A stretch of DNA of 64,000 bases from Ophiostoma sp. CBS 140.51 (lineage: Eukaryota > Ascomycota > Sordariomycetes > Ophiostomatales > Ophiostomataceae), in the NCBI GenBank assembly GCA_029298735.1, contig JANSLP010000052.1:1-64000 (forward strand), read 5' to 3'. The translations under genes and the position numbers were made by a program. Each line of letters starts with the position of its first letter. Position 1 is the stretch's first letter. The notes under the pieces were generated by a model. It saw only the letters and a program-made list of their open reading frames with translations, searched no databases and was not told where the DNA came from. Shown here in pieces: positions 1 to 12,740 of this stretch.

Positions 1-716
1 GTCACGTTCGTCACCCTACGAAGTACTACGTTCGTCTTCTCGACACATCAATGATATCGCAGATCACTCAGAATGTGGCACATCGAGGCTATACCATCTG
101 ACCGTCTAAATTTGATATTGTACACATATACAGTGCAAGTCGAGGCTAGGAAGGAAGTCTATGCTGATGCTCGTTTGTTATGCTGTCGTCCGGTCGTTCA
201 AGGGAGCGCCTGGTTTGCCTCTGCCATCTTGTGGAGCTCAGTCCTCGTCAAGGTGGCCAAGGTCCGGCTCGCGTCGCCTCGTCTGGGTCGGTCGTCGAGT
301 TCGATATCGAATACCGAGGAGTCGAGTGTCGAGAGTCGATCGTTCGTTGTCGTCCGCCCGGGTTCAAGCCGTCATCCCAAAATCCAATACCCAGGCCAAG
401 ATGCGTTTTCTTTCTCCCTCTCTTTGCCCGGCCGTCAAGATGAAAACAAAGGAAAAATAGAATGGCGGTCGGGCAAGAGAGAAGAGCAAAGAAGGGAGGT
501 TTTGCAAAAATGAAAAATGAAAACATATGCAGCCCCGCGTCGTCCGTCATCTATCCGCACCGGTCTCTTTTCGCGTCTTTCTCAAATATTATACCATATC
601 CCTACACAGAAGCCGTGCCTCACACAGAGCGCAGACGGCCATCACGATGGGCCACGCAACCTCGACGTATTTTTGCTGTCGCGCAGCCCATTCCCGTTCC
701 TCCGAGGACGAGACGT
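1..716. other. Left-edge stretch without recognised gene
   Basis: I see no recognisable gene. Short open frames overlap on both strands with no family resemblance. The right part is the 3' flank of the ATP synthase subunit e gene. Confidence 0.5.
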
Positions 717-1315
717 TTATGGCTTCTCCTTCATCAGGGCCTCGAAGTAGGCCTCGAGATCGAAGTTGGGGCCCATCGGGTCTTGGTTCACTAGAAGAGG
801 TATGTTAGCGATATTGCGTTCGGGTTTTCTGTTATCGTCACCGCCATCCCATCGAGGAGCTTCAACTTACGACCACTGGAGGCGCCCGTTGCTGAGGGTG
901 CCGGGGCATGGAGCTTGCTGTACTCCGCCTTGGCCTGGTTGATCAGGCTCTGCTTGTGCTCGTATTCCCGCTTCGCGGCCGCGGCCTTGTCTGAGGAGTA
1001 GATCTTGCGCTGGTGGTAGAAACCGTAGAAGACACCGAGGCCAAGGGCCGAGTACCGGAGGACCTGTAGAGGGTGGAAGAGGCAATGGTCAGCTTTCAAT
1101 TCCCAATCAATTAGAGGTGATGTCTGGACACGAGATCATCCGGGTAGAGCTTCCGGGCGCGCGGCAATCGGGTGATGCATCGCGCGACAATGGGTGTCCC
1201 ATCAGCCTGAAAGCTATCGTCCACCCAGGATATCGTATCGTCGTCGTCTTCGGCAAGGACGGGTCATGGATTGGAAGGACAAACGAACATTGACAGCTGC
1301 GTTGGAAGCAGACAT
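717..1315 (-). CDS. ATP21: Mitochondrial F1Fo-ATP synthase subunit e
   Basis: Small inner-membrane subunit of the Fo sector, needed for ATP synthase dimers and cristae shape (yeast Atp21/Tim11). I read three exons on the minus strand: 1315-1289 (MSASNAAVN), 1063-871 and 790-717, giving 97 residues. The joins restore VNVLRYSALGLG and SGLNQDPMGPNFDLEAY. The second donor is GTAAGT; the first is the weaker GTTCGT. The N-terminal membrane helix contains the family's glycine motif (GLGVFYGFYH) used for dimer contacts. A charged, probably coiled-coil stretch (KREYEHKQSLINQAKAEY) follows and the protein ends MKEKP. Length and layout fit the family (about 90-100 residues). The nine-residue first exon is the least certain part. 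Confidence 0.88.
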
Positions 1316-2455
1316 TGTTGCGACTGGTAGGTAGGTGAAGAGAGAAAGAAAGGTCGAGGAAGGCGATGGAGATGGACTTGAAATGTCAAAAGTCGTCGAG
1401 CCGATGGACTGGTCGAGTATGCGTATGAGGATGGAGAGAACGTGGGCGCGAGATCGCGAAGTGGTGTGAGATGACGAGGTGGAAAAGAGTGCTGGGATGA
1501 GCGTTGTTTGGTTCAATTGGCGATTTTTTTTTCGCTCTGGCTTTTTGGGCCGGCTGTCCCTGTCGGTCGCGGATGAGCGCGCGTTGGAAATTTCACTCAC
1601 GTTAGCTTTTTGCACCAAAAAGTAGGCCGCAGACCACCTGGCTTTGGCTGACTATGGCGGAAGGAACCTAGGAACAAGGAACGTTAGGAGCCAAAGTCGG
1701 GAAATCTCGCGGCTCGGGCTGGGCCTGCATAGCTGCTGTGATTGCGACGGCTAAGTCACTCTTGCCTGGACAAGGGGTGAGTGGGTACCTTTATCCCTCA
1801 GCAACACAGGCGCCGGGCCAGCCCCTATTATCGTGCTGCAATTACTGTAGCTGCTCCATTCCAGCAGCCAAAATGCAACTGACTAGACTCAAAGCCAGAC
1901 AAAGACAGAGGAAACCAAAGAACATCACGTGAAAGCCGCGCTACTGTCGCACCGTTCCAATTATCCGCTCCACCCAACACAAACTGCCAGCAGCTCTCCT
2001 GCAGCAAGCTCCACCTGAGATTATTCTGGGGGGGAAGGACCGCATCAATAAATTGCTAGCGGTGTCGCGAACGACGCGCATAGTCCAGGGGCACGAAAGG
2101 CAGACAAATGACAGCAAAGCTAACAAAACAACGACGGACGACTGCTGGCACCGCTCACCACCACAACTACCGAACAACGGCGACTGCGGCGACTGGCATA
2201 TCAGAAAGCACAAATCCGATACCTGACGTATTTTTGTTTAGCATTCTGCATTTGATCTCCAGCCTAAATATTTCGGCCTCGAAGAGGACATAGTGACGAA
2301 CCCCTGACGACAATCTCAAGACTCGAAAACTCGAACATCGAGCACTGAGCACCAACAAAACTCGACCACTCGATACTTGACAACTTAACAGGCCGTGTTG
2401 CCACGAGCATGCGGCAGACGCGGGCAGAGTCGGCACATAAATACACACGACAGCC
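1316..2455. promoter_or_regulatory. Divergent intergenic promoter region
   Basis: This 1.1-kb stretch separates the divergent ATP synthase subunit e and dynein intermediate chain genes, so it should hold both promoters. I see no third gene or clear repeat. Confidence 0.5.
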
Positions 2456-4613
2456 ATGCAGCAACGGCGCGATGAGATCCTGGCGAAGAAGGCGAAACTC
2501 GCCGAGCTGAAGCGGCAGCGGGAGTTGAGGACACAGGCATCTGCATCACGGCAGAGCATAGGGCCGGACGTACGTCTTGAACGATACTCATTGTGTATAC
2601 TCTGTGGAATCTGGCTAACCCGTGTAGCAACTCATTGCACCAGTACCCGGGCGCGCCGACAACCGCCGAGAGATAGAGTCTCTCATCAACAGCCTGGTGG
2701 GCGAGAGTCGGCCAGGCTCGACAACAACAGGTGGTGCTGCATCGCCTGCACACCGGGGAAGCCGGCCGAATAGTGTTCTGAGCGCTGGCGAGCTGAGCAA
2801 CGAGACGTCCGAATACGCAGCCGCTGGTATCACGCAAGTCAGCACCGGCCCATCACAGCCACAAGTCCTGTCCACTGTTTCCCTCACGACCATCTACGAA
2901 TGTCCTCCGTCGCCCGTCAAGGAAGTCTTTTCCTACAGCAAGGGTGTCCAGACAACCGATGACCTTCTGCCTACACCACCAGCCCCCAACCGCGCTCACT
3001 ACGATTCTGACGGCGAAGAGCCGACACCGGCCACACCGAACAAGAAGCTGAGCCGGCGAGAACGTGAACGGGAAGAGGAGCTGCGCAAGAACATTCGGCA
3101 AGAGGTTGAGGAGGAGCTGCAGCTGGCAAAAGAACAGCTGGCCGGCCAGCAGTCCGCGCAAGCATCATCCCTGACGACAAATTACCCAGCACGCGTGCTA
3201 TCCAACGAAGAGCTCAAGGCCGTCACATCCAATACCGAGTTTGTCGACTTCTTGGAGAAATCGACCAAAGTCATCGAAAAAGCACTCGATCTCGAATACG
3301 ACATCTTGACCGACTACACGCTCCAGGCTTACGACAACGAGGATGAGGATGAGCAAGGCAACGTGGGTGGCCGTGGCCGGCGGAAGGTCAAGGAGATCCG
3401 CCAATTCTACGACGAAAAGTGGTCGCGGAAGCGCATGATTACGTCCATCGACTTCTCGCCCAAGTTCCCCGACCTCCTCCTCGCCTCCTACACCAAGAAC
3501 CCGACCGCACCGCACGAGCCTGATGGTGTTGTCCAGGTGTGGAGCTTGAACCTGCACGACCGCCCCGAGTTCGTCTTCCACGCCCAGTCCGACATTTTGA
3601 CGGCCCGCTTCTCGCCCTTCAACCCGAACCTGATCTTTGGTGGTGCCTACAGCGGGCAGGTCCTCGTGTGGGACACGCGTGCTCGCTCGGCACCTGTGCA
3701 AAAGACACCTTTGACTGGCTCTGGTCACACACATCCTGTTTATGCGCTCGATATCGTCGGTACGCAGAACGCCAACAACATTATCAGCTGCAGTACCGAC
3801 GGTGTGGTTTGCGGCTGGGCCGAGAACATGCTCGCACAGCCGCAGGAGTTTTTGTCCCTCACAGTCCCGCCACCATGCAAGGTCGACGACCTAGCACCTA
3901 CCTGCCTGGCCTTCCCCCACACCGACCCGACTTTCTTCCTTGTTGGTTCTGAAGAGGGCACTATCTACCCGTGCCATCGCTACGACCGTGCAGGTGCCAA
4001 GGCCGGTATTGACGCACGCGTTCGCTACCGTGGCCACGCAGCACCTGTCCTGTCCGTGGACTTCCACCCGGCACGCGGTCCCGTCGACCTCGGTGACCTG
4101 GTTCTTTCGTCCAGTCTGGACTGGTCGGCCAAGCTGTGGAAGGTCCGTGCTCCGGCTGCGACAAGTACGATTGTGGGTGGTGGCGGCGTTGGCGGCGCTG
4201 GTGCGGCAGCTGAGGGAACGGCTGTGCCGCTCATGGACTTTGTGCGCGAGGATGTTGTCTACGATGCAGCCTGGTCGCCCGTGAAGCCCGGTGTGTTCAG
4301 TCTGGTTGACGGTGCTGGCTGGCTGGAGCTGTGGGATATCACGGTGGAGACGGAGGAACCGGTGGCACGTATCAGCCCGAGCCAGCGCAAGGATGGCCGG
4401 TCGATGCTGGCCAACAGTCTGAACAAGGTGGCCTGGGACAAGAGCGAGGGCAAGCGCCTGGCGACGGGCGGTATTGCGGGAACGCTGACGGTGTTTGAGG
4501 TCGGCCCAGATCTGGGCGGCAAAGAGGGTCTGCGGAGTGAGGAGTGGACCAACGTCAAGAAGCTGGTCAACAAGCTGGAGGCTCAGAACGCCAACGGGCC
4601 GGTGACGTTGTAG
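2456..4613 (+). CDS. Cytoplasmic dynein 1 intermediate chain (WD40)
   Basis: Scaffold subunit of cytoplasmic dynein, linking the heavy chain, light chains and dynactin. Two exons, 2456-2569 and 2628-4613, give about 699 residues. The donor GTACGT and acceptor TAG join GPD to QLIAPVPG in frame. The first 35 residues are a charged helix (QQRRDEILAKKAKLAELKRQRE), as in intermediate chains, where this segment binds p150/NudE. At about residues 141-150 the motif SKGVQTTDDL resembles an LC8/Tctex light-chain site. A basic/acidic coiled region (RREREREEELRKNIRQEVEEEL) follows. The C-terminal half is a WD40 propeller with repeats such as VVQVWSL, GQVLVWDT, WSAKLWKV and WLELWDI. Family assignment is firm; no defect is seen. 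Confidence 0.93.
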
Positions 4614-5900
4614 ACGGGACGGGTGGATAGTTGATCTCTGTGGGGGGTTTTATTTACTTTTCCTACTGGGTGAGGGGTTGTCTATGGTGGTGAACTAGAT
4701 TGAACAGGCAGCGTTCACCTTTTTGGCATTGCGAGTGTTCAGCTCGTGTGTGTTTTCTTTCGTGTATATTCAAAAAATACCTCTGCCGTTTTACAATCGA
4801 AAATACCCTCTTTTCTGCAACTGACTGTGTACCATGCGCTGTATGTCCATTCCTCACATCTCGAAACGAGCTCAAGATTGCAATGAAAAGAAATAATAAA
4901 GATCCCCCGTCTCGCCAAAAAGACAAAGAAAGTTCGCGTCGCCTGGAAGCAGTGAAATACCAGGGACACAGTGGGAGGAGCAGTCATGGAACAGGCCCAG
5001 CGGACTGCTCATCCCAAGTTGTCAAAGATTTGTGTAGACACGTAAAAAAGGTCGTGTCTGGGGAAGTATTCAGCGGTTAAGCTGAAAAAGAACAGATACT
5101 ACACTTGATCATAGCCTTTCGACTAAGAGAGCTGAGGAGAAAAAGAAGAAAGAAAAGGAAAATTCTACGAGTTGGATATGAGCAGAGACGACTTCTTTAT
5201 ATAGTCGTAGAAATGTGGTCAGTGCGAGCCTGCAAAAATTGTATTCTAAAAAGATCGGTCTGTTGCCTGCTGCTGCCTGTGACGGTTGCATGAGATGAGG
5301 CCAACCTCGAGATGTTGGTATGTGAGATGTTATGAGTTGAGAGCTGGATGAGGACTTCACCGCCTTTGGATTCTGCCAGTTTGGTGCTCCATCCCATAAA
5401 ACGGCCAGTGGGGTCAAGCTTTAGCCATTTGGCCAATCAGAGTGCTGTCTCAGAGCAGCCGCGTGTAAATTCCCCCAAAGTGTACGTCGCACTTTCCCTT
5501 GGACGCCAAGCCACCTGTCCCTTTACGTACCTGCACGAGCAAGCAAAAGCAGGAAGGAGCACGCCAAAGTCGACGCGGAAGCTCCAGCTGTCCTCTCCAC
5601 GAAACCCCCGACCAAAAAAGGGAACGACTTGTTTCTGGCAGGGCCAATCCATCAACGACCATCCACCTTCTCTTTTTCCTTTCTCGTCGTGTTCCTAGTT
5701 TCGTCGTCGTACCTTCCGTGCATTCTTCTCACCTTCCTTTATTGAGACTTTTCTTTCCTTTTTCTTTTCCCACCCTCTCTTCGACGTTCCCCTTTTCTTT
5801 CTCATCATCCATGATCTGACCAGCTTCACGACCTGCCATTGACCTCCCTCGTCGCATCCCACCTTTCCCCCTTCCCCCCATCGCCAGCCCATCGGTCACA
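4614..5900. other. Intergenic region and STT3 leader
   Basis: This holds the 3' flank of the dynein gene and the leader of STT3. Bases 5660-5880 are strongly pyrimidine-rich, as is common just upstream of highly expressed genes of filamentous ascomycetes. No gene recognised. Confidence 0.5.
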
Positions 5901-8377
5901 ATGGCGTCGACATCGACGACGCCAAGCCCGATTGGCCCTCTGGGCGATGCCGGCAAGACCAGAAGTCTGCGGTCGGTGCTGCGCGTGGTGATTCTCTTTC
6001 TGATTGCCGCCGCCTCCGTGTCCAGCCGTCTGTTCTCCGTCATCCGTAAGTGAACACCAATCCAAACAGCTTCCATCTCGATGCCAGCTTGTGAACCACC
6101 AATTGCTGACGTTGTTTGTCTCTGCATCTAGGCTTCGAAAGTATTATCCACGAATGTGCGTATTATCGGCGACCGTACCATCCTATTGCTTCCCAATGAC
6201 CCTCCTCGATTCGATCTGCCTCGGCCATCTCTCCGCCATCATGTTTCTGGCCTCCTTTTGTCTTTTGCTGACCCGTGTCCCCTTTAGTCGACCCTTGGTT
6301 TAACTTCCGCGCTACCAAATACCTCGTCGCCAACGGCTTCTACAGTTTCTGGGATTGGTTTGATGATCGCACATGGCACCCTCTCGGCCGTGTCACCGGT
6401 GGTACGCTCTACCCCGGCCTGATGGTGACCAGCGGTGCCATCTACCACGCCCTCCGCACCCTAACCATCCCCGTCGACATCCGCAACGTCTGTGTTATGC
6501 TCGCGCCCGCCTTCTCCGGTCTGACCGCCTTCTCGGCCTACCTCCTTACCAGCGAGATGACCACGTCGCCCTCTGCCGGTCTACTTGCTGCCGCGTTCAT
6601 GGGTATCACCCCCGGTTACATCTCGCGTTCCGTTGCCGGCAGTTACGATAACGAGGCCATCGCCATCTTCCTGCTGGTCTTCACCTTCTACCTGTGGATC
6701 AAGGCCCTCAAGCTCGGCTCTATGCTCTGGGGTGCCCTCTGCGCCCTCTTCTACGGCTACATGGTGGCCTCGTGGGGTGGTTACGCTTTCATCACCTGTC
6801 TGCTGCCTCTTCACGCCTTCGTCCTCATCTGCATGGGCCGCTACAGCACCCGCCTTTATGTTGCCTATACCACCTGGTACGCTCTCGGAACTATCGCCAG
6901 TATGCAGATTCCCTTTGTCGGTTTCCTGCCTGTCCGCACTAGCGAGCACATGCCCGCCCTCGGTATCTTCGGTTTCCTGCAGCTCCTCGCCTTCCTCGAC
7001 TACGTGCGGTCCGTCGTTCCCAGCCGCCAGTTCCAGAACTTCCTGCTCCTTTCGGCTTTCAGCGTCTTCTCCATCGGTCTCCTGGGCCTCGTGATTGCTA
7101 CTACTGCTGGCGTCATCGCCCCCTGGGGTGGCCGTTTCTACTCGCTGTGGGACACCAGCTACGCCAAGATCCACATTCCGATTATTGCGTCCGTTTCCGA
7201 GCACCAGCCGACCGCCTGGCCCGCCTTCTTCTTCGACCTGAACTGGCTTATCTGGCTGTTCCCCGCTGGTGTCTATCTGTGCTTCCAGACGCTCGCCGAT
7301 GAGCACGTTTTCATTGTCGTCTACGCCCTGTTCGGCAGCTACTTCGCCGGTGTCATGGTCCGTCTTATGCTGACACTGACTCCTGTCGTCTGTGTGGCCG
7401 CCGCTATTGCCGTGTCCACGCTGCTCGACAGCTACCTCAACGCCAAGAGCCCCGTCCCGGCTGAGGTCGCTGCTGCCGAGGAGAACGCCGACAAGAAGCC
7501 GGCCAAGGGCGGCCTCAAGTCGACCAGCCGCCCCGTTGTCGGTGTTTACTCGTTCCTATCCAAGACGGTCGTTACGGGCGCCGTTGTTATCTACCTCATC
7601 ATGTTTGTGGCACACTGCACGTGGGTGACGTCCAACGCGTACTCGTCGCCGTCCGTCGTCCTTGCCAGCAGAATGCCCGACGGCAGCCAGCATATCATTG
7701 ACGACTACCGTGAGGCCTACCAGTGGCTGCGCCAGAACACGCCCAAGGACGCCAAGATTATGTCGTGGTGGGATTACGGCTACCAGATCGGTGGCATGGC
7801 TGACCGGCCCACGCTGGTAGACAACAACACCTGGAACAACACGCACATTGCGACCGTCGGCAAGGCCATGAGCTCCCGCGAGGAGGTCAGCTACCCGATC
7901 ATGAAGGCCCACGAGGTCGACTACGTCCTGGTCGTCTTTGGTGGTCTCTTGGGCTACTCTGGTGACGACATCAACAAGTTCTTGTGGATGGTCCGTATTG
8001 CCGAGGGTATCTGGCCCGACGAGGTGAAGGAGCGGGATTTCTTCACCGCGCGCGGCGAGTACCGTGTCGACGATGAGGCTACCGACACCATGAAGAACAG
8101 TCTGATGTACAAGATGTCGTACCACAACTACCAGGCTCTGTTCCCTCCTGGCCAGGCCCAGGACCGTGTCCGTGGCTCGCGCCTGCCCGACAAGAGCCCC
8201 ACGCTTAACACGCTCGAGGAGGCCTACACGAGCGAGAACTGGATCATCCGCATCTACAAGGTCAAGGACTACGACAACGTGGGCCGGGACCACGGTGCTG
8301 TTGCATCCTTTGAGCAGGGTCACAAGAAGAAGAAGGCGACGAAGCGTAAGGGTGCTCGCGTCCTTCGTCTGGACTAA
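5901..8377 (+). CDS. STT3: Oligosaccharyltransferase catalytic subunit STT3
   Basis: Catalytic subunit of the ER oligosaccharyltransferase, which moves Glc3Man9GlcNAc2 from dolichol to Asn in N-X-S/T sites. Three exons: 5901-6045, a 24-nt microexon 6132-6155, and 6288-8377, giving 752 residues. The joins rebuild the conserved [22 protein letters not shown] region, which includes the first-loop Asp. About a dozen membrane helices follow, with SVSEHQPT in the large loop (the SVSE motif). The signature WWDYG lies at about residues 550-554, followed by DNNTWNNTHIATVGKAM. The C-terminus is basic (KKKKATKRKG), usual for fungal STT3. The start is the first ATG with an N-terminal segment of the expected length. 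The 24-nt exon would be easy for gene callers to miss. Confidence 0.96.
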
Positions 8378-9259
8378 GTGGAAGGATGACAGTAGTTGTT
8401 GAGAAGAGAAGGAGATGCCTTCTCGGCTGCCAAGCAAAAGAAGCGCTGGCAGCTACTAGATGGTGGGGGCCAGATATAGAGCTGGAAATTTGTTTTGTCT
8501 ATTTATCTTACACGGAGTCGGGAAAAAAACTATTGTTATTATGGTGGATTGAGGCTTTCAATGCCCACTCTGTATAAAATTTATGTAGGGGAAAAAGACT
8601 CAAGACTCTCATACATGGCGTAACGACCGCCTTGAGGGAGGAAAAACAAGGGGTGCTGTGGCCGCGGGCCTTCCCCATCTGTCGTATTTATCGTTCATTG
8701 CAATACTGATTTTATTTTGTCTATTTCCTTCTCTTCCCATCTGCAATTGTGCCAATTGTTAACATCGTCGTTACTGGGCGAAGTTCCATTATCTAGTGAC
8801 GTGATGCCAGAGGACCTGCCTAAGCTGCCTCGCTGCTTAACTATGTATGGTGTTCCGCCACGTGGGCGCACTTGCCCTCACTCTGGCAACTGGCTAACAT
8901 CCAAATCGTCCCGAAAAGGAAGTCGCGACCATTATGACGGGTAGCCCCTTCCTATTCAGAATGATGGAGGTTTTCCCGTTTCCCACAAATATTGATATTC
9001 TCGACGTGATTCACGCATCCCCATTATTTCACATTCAGGATTCGTGTGTTCCCCTTCTCATTCCTTCCCTCTTCCCATTTGCTTATTTGCATGCACCTGC
9101 ATCTCTCGATCCCCTTTCTTTTCCTCATACCCTTCGACATCCTGTCGATATCATCCCATTGTACATAATTTTGTCATCTCGTTCATATTCTCTCCCCTTG
9201 TGTATATTTTTGTGAATTTCGTCCAATCCCCGCCTCTTTTAGGAGGGACGTCATTTCAG
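8378..9259. other. Intergenic region between tandem genes
   Basis: 3' flank of STT3 and promoter/leader of the next gene. Bases 9040-9240 are C/T-rich. Nothing else recognised. Confidence 0.5.
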
Positions 9260-12200
9260 ATGCCCCGCCACGAAGGCTCACGGCATCACGAGTAAGACTT
9301 CTTTTCATACAACATTTTTTTGTACATGCACAAGCTAATACTCGTTTCTGTTTACAGTGCCGGCCAAAGCCGTTCAAGTCGAAGACACGGCAGCTCGCGT
9401 CGGTCAAGTACTATTCTCTCATCAGCCGATGAAGAAAGCCCGCGTGATCGATACTATCCGCCTCGCTCGTCTACCAACGCTACTCCTTCTCTCAGACGCT
9501 CCTCAAGTCGTAGCGGCCACGCCAGCTCCAACGCCAACGGAAACAGCAGCAGTGGCAGTGGACGTACGTCTCGCGCTTCGAACATGATGCTGAACTTGCT
9601 CGGGATCCGGAGGCGTGAACGGTCGGATTCAGATTCCTCCACGACGCGGCGTGTCCCTGTGGTCGATGACATCTATCTCAAGCCCTCCGTCCCAATGTAC
9701 ATTCGCAACAACACAGGATGGGAAAACATGCCTGCTCCGCCATACGACAGCAGCACCGGAGCCACGACTGGACCGACACCTCCTGCAGGAGCTCCCTACC
9801 CTCTATCCAACATTCCTGCCCAAATCTACTACCTCCAGCCCCAGCAGTCTATTCCAGCCATGCCATCCGGTGGTGGTAGCAAAGAGAACAAGCCTGCTTT
9901 CATGGGCCAGCCGGCCATGTCGACACCGCCGCTTTCGTCCCAACCCCAGTTTGTCCCTTCATACTATACCTACCCACCCCCCAGCGTGTACCAGTGGCCG
10001 CAAGGTAGTGCTCCCAATCCTATGATGCCAATGGCCGTGCCTGTTCAGGGTTACCCTCCGCCCAGCAGCAGTGTGGCGGCCTCGCAAAGCCACCAGTCTC
10101 AGACTTCTGCCCGGACTTCTGTGCACAGTGATGGTCACGGAAGTCATCGTTCACGCCGTCCTTCAACGTCTCGGTCCAGCTCTTGTTCCACAGACCATGG
10201 CAGACGCAGAGGTAGTCCCGCTCGGAAACACAGACGTCGCCATTCCCATGAACAGTCGCGTGGATCATTTGTGATGGAGACCCGGTACCGTCCACGTCAT
10301 TCGAAGACTCTCAGCCGTACACACAGTCGTCGGTCATCCCCACTACGCAGCGATGGTTGCCACCGGTCGCCGTCTATGCCCAAGAGAGCCGAGAGACATT
10401 ATTGCAATGGTTGTGGTCGGCAACGGTCCAGGAAATTCCACGACGCGAATCCTTTCAAGCGTCACCAAAAACTGGTCAGCTACTGCCTCAAATGTCGGAA
10501 CGCGTATGACATGTACAGTGATGGCAATGAGCTCTACGAGGAACAAACTGAGCTCGGCGTTCGTGACAAGGTAATTTCAAAACCCTTGATACATGTTTGA
10601 ATACTTCTTTACCGTTTCACTTCTAACGACAATAGTCTCCCATTCAATCGATGAATCCTGAAATGCACGAAAAGCGAAAGACCAACCACCGGGTCCCCGT
10701 GCTTCACACCGTCGATTCCATCACCCCTGCCATGGAGGAGGCCATTCGAGCTCTGCCAAAGGCCTATGCCCTGCCCAAAGTGGACTCAAATGTTACAACC
10801 AACGAGCCTCTTCATGGCCATAATCGTGTCGTGGAAGAGAAGCCCAAAGCAGCCCCGGTGCTAAACTTTAAATCAAAGGAGTCGACTAGATTCCCCCTCA
10901 GACAGCTGCATAAGACTGTGTCAATCAGCAGCATGAAGAAGACGCGAGGTTACCAACCGCCTACGGTGGAATCCGTTGTTGACTCTGATGATGAAGAGCC
11001 TGCTACACACTTCCGACCCAGAAGCACAACACGCGTGTGGGACAGCAGCAGTGACGAGGACCTTCCGCCTGCAGCCAAGACCGATTCAAAGAAAAACAGC
11101 TCGCCGATTCGTTCTCGCTCTGAGGACTCGGAGGCCCATAATGAGGGTCCCTCGAACAGTATCAGCCCTGCTAAACATCACGTTCGCTTTGAGACGGAGC
11201 CTGGAAGCGAGCATGGTATGCAGGAACAAGCCGCTGTTCCTACCCCGTCTGACAACAAGACCAAATTTGTTGCTTCCTTTCCGCCACCCATGTCGCCCGT
11301 CATCACTTCACCGCTTCTCAAAAAATCCGTTCGCCGCTGTGCTTCGGATCATGTCAATTTCGAACAGTACAGAAAGCGTCACGGAATGGCTAAAGAGAAC
11401 CAGCCGCCTATGCCCATGCCCGTGCCTGGCTTCATGACTGGTGCTGCCAGATGCTGTGATCATCTTCACTCAGGTGTTGGCCACGACGGATTCTACAGCC
11501 AGACGATGCCTAGCATTCCTAGCACGCCATTGAAGCGTAACACTCGGGATGCGCACTCCTCGCCTCTCAAGCCGGTCGCTCATGATATGTGTGGCTATTC
11601 ACCACACACTCCCATGATGCCCATGCCGGACAGTGCATATGTGCCTCGTACATTCAGCGTGCACACGGTCAGCCCGTCCCTAGCATCGGAGCAACTCTAT
11701 CAGCCTGAGACTGGCCAAAACGAGCCGCCCAGCCCCAAGTCACCAATTTCTTTCAAGTGCCCATCTGTCAGCGCCAGCCCAGGAAGCGTTGGCCAGCAAG
11801 GGTGTTGCCCTAGCTGTGACGAGGGTCAGTCCGCCGCTGCCACCAACGATAACCCTCACTCTGGACACACTGAGCGTGCCATGTCTGATGTGACCGAGGA
11901 GGTTCCATCGCCTCAGTTCTGCCGTACCGAAAACACGTCCCCCCCAATGAGCTACGATGAGAATGAGAACATGGACCCGGTCACCCAGCTCGGTGAGGGT
12001 ATGCCTCCTTACGATTTCGACCTGTTCTCGGAAGGCCAACACCTGTTTGCGGATGGTTGGCCTCAACCTTCTCCCGGCGACGAAGGTCACGAGTGCGAGG
12101 TGGAAACAGCTGACGATATCTTTGAAGATGAAGATCCCAAAGATACTTTTGGCGGTCGGTATGGAGACTCCTTCTACTCAAACACGGTGGTCGATGAGCA

Positions 12201-12740
12201 TGCAAACACACCCAAAGTTCACCACCATAGTTTCGAGGACGATCCGATTATCCCCGACTACGACTTTGATCTGTTCTCAGACGTTACGAATCGCCGGCCG
12301 TCGTCCGGTGGTGATTATGACAAGACCTGTGAGACCAGCTACAGCAAAGACAACTGGTCCAAACTCGGCAGCCAGCATCAGCATGGAACCGAGAAGGAGA
12401 ATGTTCCAAACCGTGGCCCTCAGATGACCCTCACCGTACGCAGCAATGCCCGTGTCTCCCGAAAACCTTCGACGCTCGTAGTCGAAGAGTACAATGGCAC
12501 CGATGATGACGCGACCAGTGTGGCCAGCAGCAACTTTGGGAAGCGTGGGATCCGGTCACTTGTCAGCCGGACACAGCGGTTTGTCGACTGCGAGGTGATC
12601 TCGAACCCTGACGAGCCAGATGCCGCACGCGCACAGCCACCCGTTCGATGCCGGTGAGGTATCCAAAACGTTTGCTCTTGGTGTGTACTTCTACTAACAT
12701 GTCCAGTGCCTCGATTCGAACAATCCAGACCGTCTATTGA
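9260..12740 (+). CDS. Fungal disordered protein with a Cys4 zinc-ribbon-like motif
   Basis: I do not recognise a named family. Four exons are inferred: 9260-9291, 9358-10570, 10636-12653 and 12707-12740, about 1098 residues. The last intron has donor GTGAGG, branch CTACTAAC and acceptor CAG. It bypasses an early TGA and adds the tail RASIRTIQTVY; if it is not used the protein ends at 12657. The N-terminus is Arg/Ser-rich (SRSSRRHGSSRRS), then comes a Pro/Tyr/Gln-rich region and a second RS-like block. A CxxC-x23-CxxC motif (YCNGCGRQ...YCLKCRNAY, about C360, C363, C387, C390) is the only likely folded element. The C-terminal half is disordered and holds two near-identical motifs, PYDFDLFSE and DYDFDLFSD. 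The composition suggests a nuclear or RNA-associated scaffold, but that is inference. Confidence 0.8.
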
